The notes under the pieces were generated by a model, which saw only the letters and a program-made list of their open reading frames with translations, made no database searches and was not told the origin of the DNA. Positions 1-12,001 of a stretch of 64,000 nt of DNA are shown in pieces; the stretch's first letter is position 1; every line of letters begins with the position of its first letter. The DNA is from Piromyces finnis (lineage: Eukaryota > Neocallimastigomycota > Neocallimastigomycetes > Neocallimastigales > Neocallimastigaceae): positions 496,001 through 560,000 of the forward strand of contig MCFH01000016.1 of the NCBI GenBank assembly GCA_002104945.1, written 5' to 3'. Both the position numbers and the translations under genes were made by a program.

Positions 1-127
1 AGTAGTAGTTTTAGAAACAGGTTCATTAATCCATAAATTGAAATAAAATACCAGATCAAAAAATAAAAAAATAAAAAAAACTTTCATTTCATTACATTTA
101 TTAATACAAAATTCAATAATAATTATC

Positions 128-165
<38 letters not shown>

Positions 166-220
166 CATTATCTAAAATATCAAAATAATTAAATATTATA
201 CTATTACTTTATATTTTTAG

Positions 221-1670
221 ATATGGAATGCAGAAAATGGGGAATGTTATCATACTCTGAGAGGTCATAGTGGAGAAATTTTATGTGTTACTTTTAATAA
301 TCAAAGCTCCATGATTGCAACAGGTAGTATGGATTCATTATGTATACTATGGGATGTTAGAAGTGGAGATGAACTATTTAAATTAATGGTAAAATTATAA
401 AATTTACTATTTTTAAAATTGTTGGTGCACGAATAATTAAACAAAAAAAAAAAAAAACAATAATAAATATTAATATTCCTCTATGCTAATTTTTTTTCTC
501 TAAAAAAAAAAAGGGACATTCAGAAGAAATTGTTAATGTAGTATTTTCAAAAAATGATTTACTCCTTGCAACCGGTTCATTTGATTCAACTGTTTGTATT
601 TGGGATACTAAAACCGGAAGGTATATATATATATAATAAAGAATTATCATATTATATATTAACTTGGAAGGAAAAATTAAAATTTTCTTTTAGTACTTTT
701 AATAATTTAGTAATATTTTTTTATTATAATTATATATATTATTAATTTAGAAATATACATAAACTAATTGGACATCATAGAGAAATATCCTCAATACAAT
801 TTTCTTCATATTCAAATAAACTTTTAACATCATCCTTGGATGGAACTGTAAAAATATGGGATGTATTAACAGGCTCATGTATTTCAACATTAACGTATTA
901 TCCCGTATTAAAAAATAAAATCATTATATTAAACTTTCCTTTTTCAAATTACATTTATTAATTATACTATTTAATATATTTAATATGTAAATCTCTCATC
1001 ATTAAAATTTATGTAAAAAATTTACTGATATTTATTCACGGAACTACTAGTGATCATACAGATGAAGTATTAGATGCCTCTTTTAGTTTATCTGGAAAAT
1101 ATATTGTAACTGCTTCAGCAGATAAAACAGCCATATTGTATAATGCAACAACATATGATAAAATAACTGAATTTAAAGAACATGAGAATGAAATAACAAA
1201 AGTAAATTTTCTCATTCATTATATTTTAAATTATACTTAATACATACATTATATTATATAATTCAAACAATAATAAATAGAAAAATCGTTTGATATTAAT
1301 ATATTTATATACAAAAAAAGGTTATGTTTAATCCTCAAGGAACACTTATTATAACAGCAAGTAGAGATAAAACTATTAAAATATGGGATATAGAAACAAA
1401 AAAATGCATTCAAACATTTTCAGAATTTCAAAATGATGTATTTTCATGTTCATTTAACTATTATGGAGATATAATTATAACAGGTAAAAATTTTTTAATA
1501 TCAGAATAGGTTAACCTTTCATATATATGACTCTAATATATATTATATTAATGTATATGTTGAGAAAAAAAAAATTGTTAAAATATATCCAAATATATAT
1601 TTTTATTTTTCTTCTATTTATAGGATCAAAAGATAATAATTGTAATATTTATAAGCAGGTTCAAGCATAA
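221..1670 (+). CDS. DAW1: Dynein assembly WD40 protein, DAW1/ODA16-like (3' part)
   Basis: Hand-built exons 221..388, 514..620, 751..894, 1051..1201, 1321..1483, 1624..1670 join in frame (259 codons plus stop); the 5' part lies before the window. The product is a run of WD40 repeats (ATGSMDS..ILWD, ATGSFDS..IWD, TSSLDGTVKIWD, TASADKTAILYN, TASRDKTIKIWD). It ends in FSCSFNYYGDIIITGSKDN, which closely resembles the C-terminus of ODA16/DAW1. Known role of that family: a cytoplasmic cargo adaptor that loads outer-arm dynein onto intraflagellar transport. An orthologue implies that the organism builds motile flagella (zoospores). Introns are 106-156 bp with GTAAA/GTATA-type donors and TAG/AAG acceptors. 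Another WD40 protein cannot be fully excluded, but the repeat order and terminal motif fit DAW1 well. The first 220 bp are read as intron; no upstream exon could be placed with confidence. Confidence 0.85.
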
Positions 1671-2314
1671 TAAATAAGAAGTTCTTAATAGTAATATAAA
1701 GAAAAGATTTAAGATAATATTGAATATAAAATATAGATGAAAATCATTTAAATTATGGTTTTGTGTTTTATGTTTTATATATTTTTAAAGCAATTAAATT
1801 ATAAAATTCAATAAAAAAATTTTTTTCCTACTTAAACTTTATAATATTTTGACAATATTTCAAATTTTGCTATTTTTTATTAGATTTATACTTAATTTCT
1901 ATATATATATTTGTTAATTGAAAATTTTCTTTAATCACCCTAACTCCTTATATATATTAATATTTCAAATTTCAAATATTTGTTAAATTTTTACAAAAAA
2001 AAAAAAAAAAAAGGACCTATTTTTATATTATAAATGTGTTCTTTAAGAAAAGGACAAATATATATATATATGTTAACTGTAGTCAATATCAATAATACTT
2101 TTAATCATTGTTAATTAATATAATATTATATTTTATTGAAACATTTTTTAAGTTTAATAATAAAAATTTATATAATTTTTAAATATAATCAGTTCTTTAT
2201 TATTCACACTTTTTTTGGTATCAAAAAAATACAAATCTCTTTACCAAAGAACTATATTTTGGATTTTTAAATTTGATGGCTTAAACACTCTAAATATCAA
2301 TATATATACTTTTT
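1671..2314. other. AT-rich spacer
   Basis: No gene seen. This is the 3' flank of the DAW1-like gene, with a long A run near 1994-2012, TA dinucleotide runs, and the target site of the family A LINE at its right end. Confidence 0.7.
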
Positions 2315-2330
2315 AAACGTTCCACACTTC
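2315..2330. repeat. Target-site duplication, left copy (LINE A)
   Basis: AAACGTTCCACACTTC. It recurs at 3945-3960 with a single C/T difference, directly after the element's poly-A tail. The leading AAA could be shared with the tail, so the true duplication is 13-16 bp. Confidence 0.85.
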
Positions 2331-2333
2331 GGT

Positions 2334-3437
2334 ATGTACTCGATTCCAAAGGTTTCTTGCTATACTTATCTTGGAATCCCATTCGACGAAGATCTTTCTC
2401 TGACTCCTATTCTGTCTAATATGTACAAAAAAGTTCAGAAATCTTTATTCTCTTTTAAGAGCTTCCTCACTAACAATTGTGTTCCTATTGGCTTAGAAAA
2501 TATAGTAATTCATTCCTATATTTTAAGCAAAATCTCTTATTATGCTCCTTTACTTGGTTCCAATAAAAATAAAACTAGAAGAGACCAATCTCTTATCAAT
2601 ACTGTTGTTTTATGGAGTGTCAATAGTTTTCACAATAAAAGTCTTAATAAAAAAGATTTTGTTTTTGAATGAAATTCATTCATTAGTCTGTATGCTCTTA
2701 TAAGAGATATGAAGATTCCTACCCTTTCAGGTATTTGTGCTGCGCAACAAGTGAAATGCTTTGTTAAATGGAGAAAATCAAATTGTATTATTAAAGATCT
2801 CGTCCGATCTATTCCTCCCATGTCTCATTACTCTTGGGCCAAAGAATCTTGCTCACTTCATAAGAAGCTTATGAAAATAAATATTAAAAGTACTAAAGAT
2901 ATTAGAGAATATTATTGGAATAATAGTAGCCTAAATAATGGAAGTAAAGCCATCAGATATACTAACAACAAATTCATTAATTCAAATGGCCTAATGCATA
3001 TCGGTCTCAACAAACCTCACTTAAATTTTGGAATTACCTGGATTATTCGTATTCGATGCGGTTATGAATACACTACCCGAATTGCTATTGCCAGTAATAG
3101 AATTACTCCTGACTACCCTCGTGTCTGTCCATGTTGCGGATATGACGAACAATCTTTTTACCATTGGATATTAGAATGTTCTGTATTCTCTGAGTACAGA
3201 ACTTCTTCTTCACTTAGCTTTCTTGACAATCTTTTTACCCTTTTTTACAATAAATATAAGAATCAATTCATCACATACTTACTCCCTGAAATGGAAGTAA
3301 GAAAAATAATTTATAACTATATTTTTACGTTCCTTTTTGGTGGAACTTTAGCTTATGATGAGCTACAAATCGATAAGGCGGAACAAAGACATTTGAATGA
3401 ACAGCTTTACAGTTCATCGGGGTCTCATGTTCCATAG
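2334..3437 (+). pseudogene. LINE A reverse transcriptase C-terminal remnant, one in-frame stop
   Basis: One reading frame from 2334 to the TAG at 3437, interrupted only by a TGA at 2670-2672. Before the stop it covers the RT thumb (CYTYLGIPFDEDL, YYAPLLGSNK). After it come SLYALIRDMKIPTLSG, a Lys/Trp-rich segment and a zinc-knuckle-like CPCCGYDEQSFYHWILEC (C-x2-C-x8-H-x4-C). The ORF ends in SHVP. Every block aligns with the family B ORF, so the stop is a mutation in an otherwise collinear frame. The copy lacks endonuclease and the catalytic aspartates and cannot mobilise itself. Confidence 0.9.
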
Positions 3438-3458
3438 GTAGAAGGTCTCGCGGCTTTT

Positions 3459-3586
3459 CTTACTAAAATAATCCCTATCATCAGTAGCTCTATGAGGCTA
3501 CTTTTTGATAGGTTTAGTAAGACACCTAACGTAATCAAGAGCGCCGACGTCGTACCAATATGGCAAAGGAACATTCTCAGTGTTCC
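3459..3586 (+). other. Structured LINE A 3' UTR: nested stem-loop plus hairpin
   Basis: CTTACTAAA (3459-3467) pairs with TTTAGTAAG (3513-3521). Inside lie CCTATCA/TGATAGG and then AGTAGC/GCTACT, giving one long three-block stem. A second hairpin, GGAACA/TGTTCC, spans 3568-3586. In many LINE families a 3' RNA stem-loop is recognised by the reverse transcriptase; that role here is inferred from position only. Confidence 0.6.
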
Positions 3587-3944
3587 GTACACAAGGTTCA
3601 ATGTTAGTATTTCTTCGAATGAAAAACATTATGAGCTCATGGGAGAGTTTAGGGGACACCACACTATCATACCTGATGTTATTTCTTTTTTTTATTTCAT
3701 TTAATTTATTAGGTAGGGACCAATTCCACACAGTACAAATTGCAGAGTTCATTGAACTTTTATGCAACTTAAATAATTATTTTATATTATTTTATATTTT
3801 TATTTATATATATTTTATTATTTTTATTTATTATTTATTATATCAATATGTATTATCACCTAATATAATGTAATATCACTAATTAAATAAATAAATAAAA
3901 GATGTGTATTCTCTTCCTAATCTAAAAAAAAAAAAAAAAAAAAA

Positions 3945-3960
3945 AAACGTTCCACATTTC
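3945..3960. repeat. Target-site duplication, right copy (LINE A)
   Basis: AAACGTTCCACATTTC, matching 2315-2330 at 15 of 16 positions and abutting the poly-A tail. Confidence 0.85.
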
Positions 3961-5162
3961 CAATAATTAATTTTTATTTTAATATTTAGGTACAATGTTT
4001 TATGTTTTATTTAAAGTAAAATAAAATATATTCTTTAATATATAAAAAATATAATTTTTTTTCTTTGTACATTATTTAAAAATATTAAATATATCGATAT
4101 AATTTTTGATTATTTCAAGGTGATAATGATAAGATATATGTATTTATTCATAAAATTTCTTAATATATATTATTTTTATTTATTATATATTTACATATAA
4201 TTAAGAACATTATTTTACCAATAATATTATATGTTTAAATATTTTTATATAGATTATATATATAATTAAATAATAGATATGTTATAAATATACTATACTA
4301 TTCATACATTACATAATGTAAAATTTTCAGATTTTCTTACTTTCAAGATATACTAATGTTTATATATATATATAAAACTAGTGTCATTATTTTAATAATA
4401 CAATTAGAATTTTCACATGAGCGTTTATATCCTCAAAATAATCCTAATTCTATATTACCTGATTTCTAGTTAAATATATTAAATGTGAAAGTATCAGATC
4501 CTAAAAGAAATATATAAGGTGTCAAATACTTTCACAAATTAGTAATTTAGTATTTTAAATGAAAAGAGAGTAATATCTTTAGTTTTATTTATTAAATTTA
4601 GAGGACAACAGACAACTTATTCACTTTTTAAAGGATACCTTCCTTTACTTTTTTCTTATAAGATATATTAAAACAACAATATAAATTTTTTTATATATTG
4701 AATCACCTTCTTTTTCAGAGAAAAAGTACTTATATATAGAGTAAAAATAATATTAGTAAAGTTTTCTTTTCATCAGTACTTTGTTTGAGGTCCAGTCCTA
4801 TAAGTATTTAGTATAAAAAATATCTGTTGCTAATAAATAAATATTAACAGAGTATCATTTTATTCTTTACAAATTAAAACGGAAGGAACATTCTAATAAT
4901 TAAATTCCTTAATTAAAAAAAAATTAATATAAAATTTAATCATACTTTTTATAGTAATTTATGTATTAATAATAATAATAATGTTTTTCCTTTTCCCTTT
5001 CCCCTTAGTATATAGAATTATAATAATAATATTATGACTCCTGAAATTAATTAGGTGGTTATAACAAATTTATATTTATAATTTTAAGATGATAATATTT
5101 AATAATAATAATAATAATAATAGTATATTCATTTTGTATAAAAGAGGACCTTATAAGGTTAT

Positions 5163-5197
<35 letters not shown>

Positions 5198-8100
5198 GAT
5201 CTAATTAATTTATAATTTATTTCCAAAAAAGATATAAATTAAAAAAAAAAAAAAAACACTAATTTTTATAAAAGTCAAATGATAACATATTTAATGTTAA
5301 ATATATATAAACATTATTAATAAACATAAAAGATGCACATTTATTATTGTGTATTTTCAAAAAAGAATTTCAAGTGTTGCTTCATTAAATTAGTTATTAT
5401 TTGTTTGTATTCATATATATTTATTTCACTATTTAAATTTAACGTTTCATTTATTCTTTATTTTCCACAATATTTCATATTTAGTTTAAGTAAAACAAGT
5501 TAGTAATCATTAATAGAACTTTATAGTTAAAAAATGGACAAAATACATTTGAAATAATATTATATCATAAGATTATATATTAAGAAAAAAAGTAAATAGA
5601 ATTTAAAATGTAAAAATTAAGTATAAATTAAAATTTGTATTCAAGCAATTTACAAAAAAAAATATACAAAATCACTAAGAATAAAGTTAAATTTATCAAT
5701 TAAATGTAATGAAAGAGATAATAGTTATAATTTTCAATAATATAAAAGAATAGTATATTATTTTGTTATTAGAAAAAAAGTATATTATAATTTCTATATT
5801 ATTTATCTAATTGTCTTTCAAAAGAATAAAAAAAATAATTGAAGATGTAACCCAACCCTTTTACTATACAAATAAAATTTCTTGGAATTTTTATTTCATG
5901 ATTAAAGACATATAAAATAAAGTTCTTAATATAAGTAATATATTATTTGTATTCTATTTTATTAATATTTTGTGTAATATAAAACATTATTTGTTGGAAA
6001 AAATTTTATTAATAAGTCAATATTTCATGGTTTGTGTAACATTTATTGATTAAAAAGAAGGTTATAAAAATAAAAAAAACACCTATAATCATCAAAATAT
6101 AATTATTCATTTATTTCTTATTCAAAAAAGGAAAATTAATATATTTTTTATTTAAATTAAATGAAAAAAAAACTTTATTTATTATAATTATTTATTTTCT
6201 CTCATCTCTCTTTATTAAAAAAATGATTAAATATTTTTGTAATAATATAAAAAAAAAGAAAATAATTTCTTTACATAAAGAAAACTGATAAAAAATCTTG
6301 TGGTAAAAGAATGAATAAATTCTATAAATTTATTAAAAAAAAAAAAGTAATGTAATGATATATTATATAACGGATAAAGTATTTTAATAGGTTTGTTATT
6401 ATTTTTAAACTATATAATGTTAATCTTTCAAGACCCATAAATCAATAAAAATATTATATTGTTCTTCTATCATATTATGCTATTGCGGTAATTTATAAAA
6501 GAGGAATTTTTTATATTCCTTTTTTTTATGATGTTCAAGTCATATTCATTAATTTTTATTGGACAAATTATTATTTAACTTTTTCCTTGTTGAATTTAAT
6601 TTTTATATAATTTTTCCAAAATAATAAAAAATTGCATAATGAAATAACAAATAAAGCTATAATCATTATATTCCAAGATCATAAAGGATGGCTTTTTAAT
6701 AGTTACAGCACTACAATATAATGATATAATCTATTTTATTTCATTTTGTTTTATTTGTTTTATTTTTTTTTGAGTAGTATTTACAAAATCATTAATGAAA
6801 ATAAAAAAAGAATTAAAATAATACTACATAAAGGCAAGGTTATTACTTTAATATCAAATATTTGAAATGTCAATTTGGTATAAAATGAAAAAGGGTTCTA
6901 TTTTACACTATTAATTTCAATATAAAATTGTTACTGGCTAAATTAATTAGAATATCCTTATTTATCCATTTCTTATATTAAATTCTATAGAAAAATATGA
7001 ATATAAAAAAAAGGGTATAATAATAACAAAATAACTATTATAATAATTTACCTGGTAGGAATAGCCATTTAAATTTTCATTCATGAAAATTTTAAATAAA
7101 ATAAGATTCTATTAAAAATTTCTAATAGTTAGAAATGATTAGCCTATAAAGAAAAATTATATAAACAAACAATTTAAAATATTAATATTAAATATATACA
7201 GCTATTTATAAAAATATAATTTAGAAAGAAGAAAAATAGTTATTTCAAAGTATTAAATAATGAAAACAAACACGTCTTTTGCTTATTTCTCATTCAAAAA
7301 AAAAAAGTATCTTTAACGGAGATTTAATTATTTTGACCAGATTTCTTATTATTTTAACACTAAAAAAAATGGATTTATTATAAGTAAAACTTATAATGAA
7401 AATATATTTATTATATGTAAAATTAATATGAATATAATATATTATAATACTAGTATTTTAATATAATTTAATTAGTTGAGACATTTAGGTTATAATTGCA
7501 ATAATATTAAAAAAAGGAAAAGCTTTTTTTTTATTAAATAAGATTTATTAAGATGAACTACGGTTTTTTATACTTAATATATATTATAATTGTATTGCTT
7601 ATATTTTATTAATATTTACTAATTTGTATTAAATTGTAAATATCAATATTAACGTAATATATAAATCAGTATACTACAACATATATTAAGACTATTAAAA
7701 ATTTTGTGAGAATAAAATTAAATTTAATTTATGTAACAATTATTAAAATATATTAATTAGGATTTATAGTCAAAATGTTCTGGTTTTTATATAATAATAT
7801 ATTATTAATTTATTAGAATGATATAATATATCAGTATATAATATATTAATATTATATTTCTATTCTTTTTTAAGTATTTTTTTTATTTTTTTTGTATTGT
7901 AAAAAATAATTTAAAGTAAAATTAGTTTTACAATATATAAAAATATAAATTGATATACATTGCAATATATGTAAAAAACATTATTAATTTAGGTTTGTTA
8001 ATAAGAATTTATTAATATTTAATAATATAATGATATATGATATAAACCAAAATATATATAAATAATAAAAATACAATAAATTATAATTTTTTCTTTGAAA

Positions 8101-8728
8101 AAAAAAAAATTAAAATAAATAAAGGTAAAATTCTTTTTTTTTTTTTTTTTTTAAAAAAAATAGAAATTTTAATTTATTAACTTTCATTATTTTTTTATAC
8201 TCTTATACACTTGCGCTGTTTAGATTTTAAAATCTTAAATTTTTTCTTTTTTTATTTATAAAATAAACATTTTTTTTAATTTTTTAAAGATTAAAAAAGG
8301 AAAAAAGAAAGTTTTACTTACAATATACCTAATAACTACTTTCTTTTTACTTTTTTATTCTTATTTTTTCAATATAAAGTTTTAATAAATAACAAATAAT
8401 AATGATATCAATTCAACCGTTTATGTAAAATAAATTTATAAAAACATACAATATATTCAGATTTTAAAAAAATATTATCAAGAAAAAAAATACAACATAT
8501 AGATATCATAACCAAATAATATATATAGACACAATAGAGTAAAAAAAAAAAATTATTTTTCAAAAATTATAAGAAAAAATATAATATTGCTGCAAGATTT
8601 TAATAAACTTATATATTCATATCATATAATAAATAAATATAACTAAATAGGTAAGCAAATATATAGTAAATTACATAATATTTTCTTGGAATACTAAAAT
8701 AAATATTGTAATTGCATTTTTAGAAAAA
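3961..8728. other. Gene-free AT-rich region, 4.8 kb
   Basis: No ORF, tRNA or conserved motif could be supported on either strand. It holds homopolymer runs (T run near 5167-5193, A run near 5240), AAT repeats (about 4970, 5100) and TA-rich stretches. The right end, rich in A/T runs, would contain the promoter and leader of the 8729 gene. Why a gap this long exists is unclear; decayed repeats are possible but none is recognisable. Confidence 0.6.
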
Positions 8729-10216
8729 ATGGCAACATTCACATATAAAAAAATATCATATTTAAATGACCCATATCAACAGTATCTTTCTTCAAAAGCT
8801 GCTTCAAAGGAATCAAGTACCAAAACAGATAATAGTAATAAAAATAATTTCTTAAGTCCTGAAAGTATTAAAAAAGACCATAGAACAACAAAACTTTTAC
8901 TTGATGTTAAAGAATTCGGTGCTTTTAGTAATATCGATAAGAATGCTAATGGCAAAACAGAAAATAATTTAACAGTTCCAAATCCAAATTTTAAGAATAC
9001 ACTCAATGTTGATATGATAAAAACTAATAACGAATTATTAGCTCCACCAAGTTTCGAAAGTACCACAAAAACTAATAATAGTTTATTAGCCCCAGCAAAA
9101 AATGCCGAAAAAAATGTATCACTTTCAGAAACAAATAAAAATAAGCATTCAAGTTTCATAAATCCACTCATGGACATGAAATTCGATGTTGGAGGTTTAT
9201 TTGATGATGGTGATAAAAGTAGTGAAGATTTATTCGGTGCTATTCTTTCAAAATATGATAAGATGGAAGAAGTTGACAATGGTTCATCATCTGAAAAGTC
9301 AAATGAAGAAACTCCTAAATTAATGGAGTCTCTTGAAGAAATAAAAAAAGAAAACAGAATAAGTCAAGGTACTATAAAAATGAAACGTAATAGTACAATT
9401 AAAGGTGAATGTACTCTAACTTCAAATGATACTATTAAAGGTAACTGTACTATAAATGCAAGCAGTACAATTAAAAGCAATAAACACGGTAAACACGGTA
9501 GTCAAGATACTATTAAAATAATACAAGAAAAAACTAAAAAAATTGACTCCTTCGATAATCAATTAGTAGAGAATCTAAATGCTCAACCAGCTATTATAGT
9601 TGACAAAGATTATTTAAATGATGGAGAAAGTGAAGAAGAAAATAATGGATTTAATCCAGATATATATAAGGAAGATGAAAAAATTGAATTATCTTATTCT
9701 AATGACTGGGAAGATCCATGGAGAAGTGGTAAAAATAAAAAAGGAGCTTCTTCAATGAAATCTTCACAATCAAAATTATCAGCTTTTTCAAGCTTCACCT
9801 TCAGATCCTCTAAAAAATTAGGAAAAATGACAAAAAACCTCTACAAAAAACTTACAAAACAAAAGCCAACACCACAACTCCCAATGTCACCAATTGATAT
9901 ACCCTCAACTTATAATGAAAAAGAAAGAGCTTTTGAAGAGATGATTTTCAGGGATGATACCATTTCTTTATCATTATCAAATCCAAATGGTTCTTTAACT
10001 TCTACTTTTGCAGATAAAACTTTCCCATTAACTGAAAATGTAAATGAAAATCAAACTGAAAATAATGAAGAATCAGAAAAATCATTTGTTTCTTCAACTA
10101 GTTCATATGATGGTGAAGGATTAGAATCCAAGAAAAAAAGACATAGACAAGGAATTAATTTTGAAGAAGCCTTAAAAGAAGGAAATGAATTCCGTGTATC
10201 CTTAGCAAACTTATAA
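8729..10216 (+). CDS. Ser/Asn/Lys-rich protein of unknown function, 495 aa
   Basis: Intronless ORF starting at ATG 8729 after an A-rich leader. I do not recognise the family. The N-terminus (MATFTYKKISYLNDPYQQYL) is followed by a disordered Ser/Asn/Lys region. Two short repeats contain NELLAPPSFESTTKTNN and NSLLAPAKN. From about residue 213 there is a cluster of TIKG/TIK repeats (STIKGECTL, DTIKGNCTI, STIKSN, DTIKI). A basic segment with SSKKLGKMTKNLYKKLTKQ lies near residue 360. The C-terminus has KKKRHRQGINFEEALKEGNEFRVSLANL-type sequence, a short amphipathic tail. No signal peptide or membrane segment is visible. Base composition and codon use match neighbouring host genes, so this looks like a real expressed protein, perhaps cytoskeletal or signalling; that is a guess. 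Confidence 0.75.
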   Translation: MATFTYKKISYLNDPYQQYLSSKAASKESSTKTDNSNKNNFLSPESIKKDHRTTKLLLDVKEFGAFSNIDKNANGKTENNLTVPNPNFKNTLNVDMIKTNNELLAPPSFESTTKTNNSLLAPAKNAEKNVSLSETNKNKHSSFINPLMDMKFDVGGLFDDGDKSSEDLFGAILSKYDKMEEVDNGSSSEKSNEETPKLMESLEEIKKENRISQGTIKMKRNSTIKGECTLTSNDTIKGNCTINASSTIKSNKHGKHGSQDTIKIIQEKTKKIDSFDNQLVENLNAQPAIIVDKDYLNDGESEEENNGFNPDIYKEDEKIELSYSNDWEDPWRSGKNKKGASSMKSSQSKLSAFSSFTFRSSKKLGKMTKNLYKKLTKQKPTPQLPMSPIDIPSTYNEKERAFEEMIFRDDTISLSLSNPNGSLTSTFADKTFPLTENVNENQTENNEESEKSFVSSTSSYDGEGLESKKKRHRQGINFEEALKEGNEFRVSLANL

Positions 10217-11890
10217 GCAATACATCAAAACAAGCAAAATCAAAGATAAAACCATAAAATATTCGTATATAGTAGAATGTGAAAAAAAAAAGCATATATA
10301 TATTTATTTTTGGTTATATTTATTTTTATTTTTATTTTTTTTTTTCATAAAAATCAAATAGAATAAAAAAATATTATAGCACATTTCAAATAAAGAATCA
10401 AAAACAAACAAACAAATAAACAGAAAAAAAAAACAGACAATATTAAATATAAATATAATATATATCAAAAAAAATTATCAAATATAAAGTATAAATTTTT
10501 ATAATTCATAATATACACAAATATACACAAATGGTAATTTTAAAATATAATTAAAAAAAAATCAAAAAACGAAATAAAGTATTAAAGTAAAATTCAAAAA
10601 GAAAAAAAATCAAATAATCAACATAAAAGAATATATATTATCCATATTAACATAAAATAAAATTAGAGTATTTTAAATCAATTTATTTAAAGTACGTTGT
10701 AGTTATTATCAAAAAATTTATGAATGTTTTTTAGAGAAATTCAATTGATGTAAAAAAAAAAAAAAATAATAATTCAAAAATAATTCTTTAAAATACTATT
10801 TATTTATTTTTTATATTAACATTTACCTGCAAAAAAAAAAAAAAGAAAAAAAAGAAATTCATAAAACAAAATGGTATAATTATTATTGATATATTATTGT
10901 TTTTATTTAAGGATATAAAAATTAATAATAACAATAATAAAATATATAAATATAAATTATTAAAGATTAATAAGTAAAAAAAAAAAAAAAAAAGTGTTAA
11001 TATTTAATATTCAATTATTGACTATTATTACTATTATACCTTTAATTACTATTAATTCTTTAATAATAATAATAATAATAGAAAAAATTGCTATAATATA
11101 GAGTCTTTAAAGTAGTTTTTAATTTTTTTTAAAAAAAATAAAAAAATAAAAATAAAAATAAAATTTTACAAATAATATATATATATATATATATATAAAC
11201 TACACCTAATTTCATTTTCTTTTTATAAAGAAATAAAATTTTATTTGTATCATTAATATCTCATTTATAATAATATTAAAAAATTTTCTTATGAAAAGTT
11301 CTATTTTTATAGTAAACTTTTATATTTAATGTCAAGAATAGATCCTTTTATATCATTATTTAATAAATCTAAATAGTATGATTTAAATCAATTTTCTTAT
11401 AGATTCGATAATATTCAGTTAAACCTTTTAATATGAATTTCTTAATTTATTTCTCTCAATTAATACAGACTTAAAAAATCTTGTTAATATTTTCGGTTAC
11501 ATAATATATAAATCATTATATTTAATTATAATATTAAAAATTATCTTTTATTAGTATGCCTTTTTTTATTTATAATTTTAATATATTCATTTTTCTTATG
11601 TATAATAGAAAATATTTTGATTAATTGTGTTTAATATAATAAAATATTATTAATGGTTGTTATTATATACAGAACATAACTGAAAATTTTTAATTACCTC
11701 CCCCTACCTTCTACTAATAACATTGAAAAAATATAATAATAGGTAAGAGAGTATTTTGGTAAAAAGATTTTTAACATCAATCTTAACATATTGTATTTAT
11801 TGCAATAAATACAATATTAGAATTACAAACTAACAACGATGCCTTTGGTTCTACTGATATATATATATATATATTTAAAAAAAATAATAA

Positions 11891-12001
11891 TACTACATCG
11901 TAATTAAAAAGAATTCATTTAGACCAGCCATTGACATTGTTGAAAGATTTAAAGAAAGAATAAATTCTGATATAGAATCAAATGATAACAATAATTCATA
12001 A
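11891..12001 (+). pseudogene. Possible exon relic (coding-like fragment)
   Basis: An isolated 36-codon open frame without an ATG ends ...FRPAIDIVERFKERINSDIE then SNDNNNS and TAA at 11999-12001. The stretch is richer in G/C and in Glu/Lys/Arg codons than its surroundings and has a T-rich, TAG-ended acceptor-like sequence at 11917-11922. It could be the last exon of a decayed gene. No partner exon was found, and chance remains possible. Confidence 0.25.

Larger units (their letters stand above)
2331..3944 (+). mobile_element. LINE family A, 5'-truncated copy
   Basis: A non-LTR retrotransposon fragment between near-perfect target-site duplications, ending in a poly-A tail (about 3924-3947). 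It carries the C-terminal third of a reverse-transcriptase ORF and a 3' UTR of about 500 bp. The encoded segment is clearly related to, but far diverged from, the family B LINE elsewhere in the window: compare CYTYLGIPFDEDLSLTP here with CYTYLGVPFDKNLSLKP there. Most of the ORF (endonuclease and RT fingers/palm) is missing, as expected from 5' truncation during target-primed reverse transcription. One mismatch between the 16-bp flanks and one in-frame stop point to modest age. Confidence 0.9.

Noticed and set aside
1-220. Possible upstream exon of the DAW1-like gene at the left edge
   Set aside because: The frame needed to splice into the exon at 221 contains a stop in the first 20 bases, so I left it as intron.
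3492-3873. Short frames in the LINE A 3' UTR on both strands
   Set aside because: They lie in a structured non-coding tail after the ORF stop and lack similarity to anything known.
8776-9279. 167-codon minus-strand frame opposite the 8729 gene
   Set aside because: Hydrophobic antisense shadow of Ser/Asn/Lys codons; no start context or exon structure.
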